Of a stretch of 7,509 bases of DNA, positions 6,635 through 7,509 are shown piece after piece. The stretch is from contig DUKC01000074.1 of the NCBI GenBank assembly GCA_013329495.1, positions 1 through 7,509 of the forward strand, written 5' to 3'. The notes under the pieces were generated by a model that was not told where the DNA came from, searched no databases, and saw only the letters and a list, made by a program, of their open reading frames with translations. Position 1 is the stretch's first letter, and each line of letters begins with the position of its first letter. The stretch comes from Thermoplasmata archaeon. GTDB lineage: Archaea > Thermoplasmatota > E2 > UBA9212. The translations under genes were made by a program, and so were the position numbers.

Positions 6635-6682
6635 AGAAAAAAGGAGAAGGAGGTTAAATTTTCTCATTGGTAGAGCAGGAGA

Positions 6683-6740
6683 GTAGAAATTCTACAGGAG
6701 GCACATAGCTTAGGTTTCTACCTACAGATTTCTATTTTTC
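6683..6740 (+). terminator. Inverted repeats plus T-rich tail, likely FEN1 terminator
   Basis: GTAGAA and TTCTAC flank a single A (6683-6695). A second TTTCTAC at 6715-6721 can pair instead with GTAGAAA at 6683-6689, giving a 7-bp stem with a 25-nt loop. A T-rich run (TTTCTATTTTTC, 6729-6740) follows, the usual archaeal termination signal. The site lies between FEN1 and a convergent pseudogene. An operator role for the short palindrome cannot be excluded. Confidence 0.4.
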
Positions 6741-6747
6741 AAGCGGT

Positions 6748-7005
6748 TCACGACCTTCTTTGGCTTTTTAATCTCGGTACGAACATGGGAACTTCCCGGG
6801 TATAACTCTCGTATGCTTCTTCTAACTCACTCTTCAATGCTCTTTCCTCAAAGTGTATCTTAGTCAAAACAAGGGGGAACATGAAAAACGCGAGAAGTAA
6901 CATAGAAGAGTATGAGCCCAAGATCAGCTGGAGTGCTAACACAAATAGCAGATTAGCTAGATAGGCGGGATGCCTTATTTTCCCATAAATCCCATCTCTT
7001 ACTGA
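6748..7005 (-). pseudogene. C-terminal remnant of isoprenylcysteine carboxyl methyltransferase-like (ICMT) protein
   Basis: The frame encodes 85 residues matching the C-terminal part of the ICMT/phospholipid-methyltransferase-like membrane enzymes, which use S-adenosylmethionine. The conserved RDGIYGKIRHPAYLANLL block is present, with the family His-Pro and Tyr-Leu, then a hydrophobic segment, then the FEERALKSELEEAYESYTREV and PMFVPRLK end that closes these proteins (Glu-Glu-Arg and Tyr positions kept). What is missing is the N-terminal half with its membrane helices: four codons before the block the frame hits TAG (7006-7008) and no start codon precedes it. The only in-frame starts lie inside the first retained membrane segment (for example GTG near 6942). 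Upstream DNA belongs to an unrelated gene read in another frame. I infer truncation by insertion or rearrangement; the rest may lie beyond the window. An assembly join is the alternative. Confidence 0.8.
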
Positions 7006-7426
7006 CTAACTCTTCGATTGGTATAAGATGTATCCATGACCTTGTATTAACACTTACTTTAATACTATCCCCCCAGCTTTCGTAATATTTTATACTTTCC
7101 TCAAAAGATGATGTGTCTTCTGCGCAGATTCCAAAATTATCATACATAAACTTTGCAAAAGGGGTATTAAAATCTTTATTAGGCTTTACACCACCATAAA
7201 TAACTACTCTAATTTTCTCTCTTAGCGTTTCGTCATCGATATCTGTCAAAGAAGATTTCCCACAAATCTTATCACTTTTAAGGGTTTCATAAAGCTGATT
7301 CAAGCTAAATGCACACTTATAGAAAGGCACAAGATCATTTTCCAGAAAAATTCTCCAAGTCTTCGGGTCCCATATTTCATTTTCTTTTGACCAATCCCTT
7401 AGAGATTCTTTTGCTTCCATACTCAT
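6953..7426 (-). CDS. Hypothetical protein, second gene of an AT-rich overlapping pair
   Basis: A 157-aa soluble, charged protein that I do not recognise. It is rich in Lys, Glu, Asp, Ser and Trp, with no signal peptide, no membrane segment and no obvious metal or nuclease motif. The start ATG at 7426 has an excellent Shine-Dalgarno sequence, GGAGGTG, seven nt upstream, and overlaps the stop codon of the preceding gene by ATGA, so translation is probably coupled; a second ATG two codons in is less likely. Base composition is visibly more AT-rich than the MFS and FEN1 genes. The last ~17 residues are encoded by DNA that in another frame is the methyltransferase remnant, so this C terminus is probably not original: the gene may have lost its own stop at the junction. 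Two-gene coupled modules of this kind can be toxin-antitoxin or defence pairs, but nothing in the sequence proves that. Confidence 0.65.
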   Translation of the reverse strand: MSMEAKESLRDWSKENEIWDPKTWRIFLENDLVPFYKCAFSLNQLYETLKSDKICGKSSLTDIDDETLREKIRVVIYGGVKPNKDFNTPFAKFMYDNFGICAEDTSSFEESIKYYESWGDSIKVSVNTRSWIHLIPIEELVSKRWDLWENKASRLSS

Positions 7427-7509
7427 ACTATCACACCTCCATTCTTAAATATTTCTTTCCAAGCCACCGCAAGCCCGATTTCACTTAACGGCCGGCGGGT
7501 ATGCGAAGC
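7423..7509 (-). CDS. Unidentified gene, C-terminal 28 residues only
   Basis: Only one minus-strand frame is open to the right edge of the window, and it reads 28 residues with the sense look of real protein (RRPLSEIGLAVAWKEIFKNG, then GVIV) before a TGA. Both other frames have stops within this stretch. The stop overlaps the ATG of the next gene as ATGA, typical of cotranscribed, translationally coupled genes. The fragment is too short for family assignment; the gene body lies beyond position 7509. Confidence 0.55.
   Translation of the reverse strand, partial: ASHTRRPLSEIGLAVAWKEIFKNGGVIV
7434..7440 (-). promoter_or_regulatory. Strong Shine-Dalgarno site inside the upstream gene end
   Basis: GGAGGTG on the minus strand, seven nt before the ATG at 7426, complementary to the archaeal 16S rRNA 3' end. 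It sits within the last codons of the preceding gene and fixes the start of the 157-aa protein. It differs from the leaderless genes of the window centre. A TATA-like AAATATTTAA (7445-7454) lies too close upstream to leave this site in the transcript, so the pair is more likely cotranscribed. Confidence 0.7.

Noticed and set aside
6662..6677. tRNA-like D-arm, CTCATTGGTAGAGCA, followed by a palindrome resembling an anticodon arm
   Set aside because: The acceptor strands do not pair, the first D-stem pair is broken, and no proper T-arm (GGTTCRANNCC) follows at the right distance. GGTTCACGACC at 6745 is inside the methyltransferase remnant and its stem fails.

Overview
The window looks like chromosomal DNA of an archaeon. 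It carries an archaeal-type flap endonuclease (FEN1), an archaeal asparagine synthetase of the aspartyl/asparaginyl-tRNA-synthetase-like family, and a stand-alone AMMECR1 protein very close in sequence to the Pyrococcus type. Genes are preceded by AT-rich TATA-like boxes about 25-32 bp before the start codon, and often lack a Shine-Dalgarno sequence, which suggests leaderless transcripts. I cannot place the lineage below 'archaeon'; the sequence looks like an uncultured or little-studied group.

Layout, left to right. (1) 1-684 (+): the 3' part of a gene for a proline/histidine-rich protein built from degenerate tandem repeats with an exact 87-bp period, ending in an odd hydrophobic tail. (2) 691-2247 (-), convergent with it and 6 bp away: a 518-aa TPR-repeat protein whose last ~77 residues resemble the N-terminal DNA-binding domain of IS5/IS1182-type transposases (DUF772-like), without any catalytic domain. 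(3) 2248-2644: about 400 bp with no convincing gene, holding the TPR-gene promoter and an unassigned open frame. (4) 2645-3241 (-): AMMECR1. (5) A compact divergent promoter region. (6) 3325-4248 (+): asparagine synthetase, followed after 28 bp by (7) 4277-5554 (+): a 12-TM major facilitator transporter, probably the same operon. (8) 5591-6634 (+): FEN1 with its own promoter. (9) 6635-6747: inverted repeats and a T-rich stretch, probably the FEN1 terminator. (10) 6748-7005 (-): the C-terminal remnant of an isoprenylcysteine-methyltransferase-like membrane protein. (11) 6953-7509 (-): two AT-richer overlapping genes (ATGA overlap) of unknown function, whose downstream gene runs out of frame into the methyltransferase remnant.

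The centre (2645-6634) is ordinary conserved archaeal housekeeping: asparagine supply, transport, and DNA replication/repair. Both ends look accessory. The left end has a repeat protein and a possible domesticated-transposase fusion. The right end looks like a small acquired two-gene module that truncated a methyltransferase gene. The two observations most worth following are the TPR-transposase-domain fusion and the out-of-frame junction near 7000.
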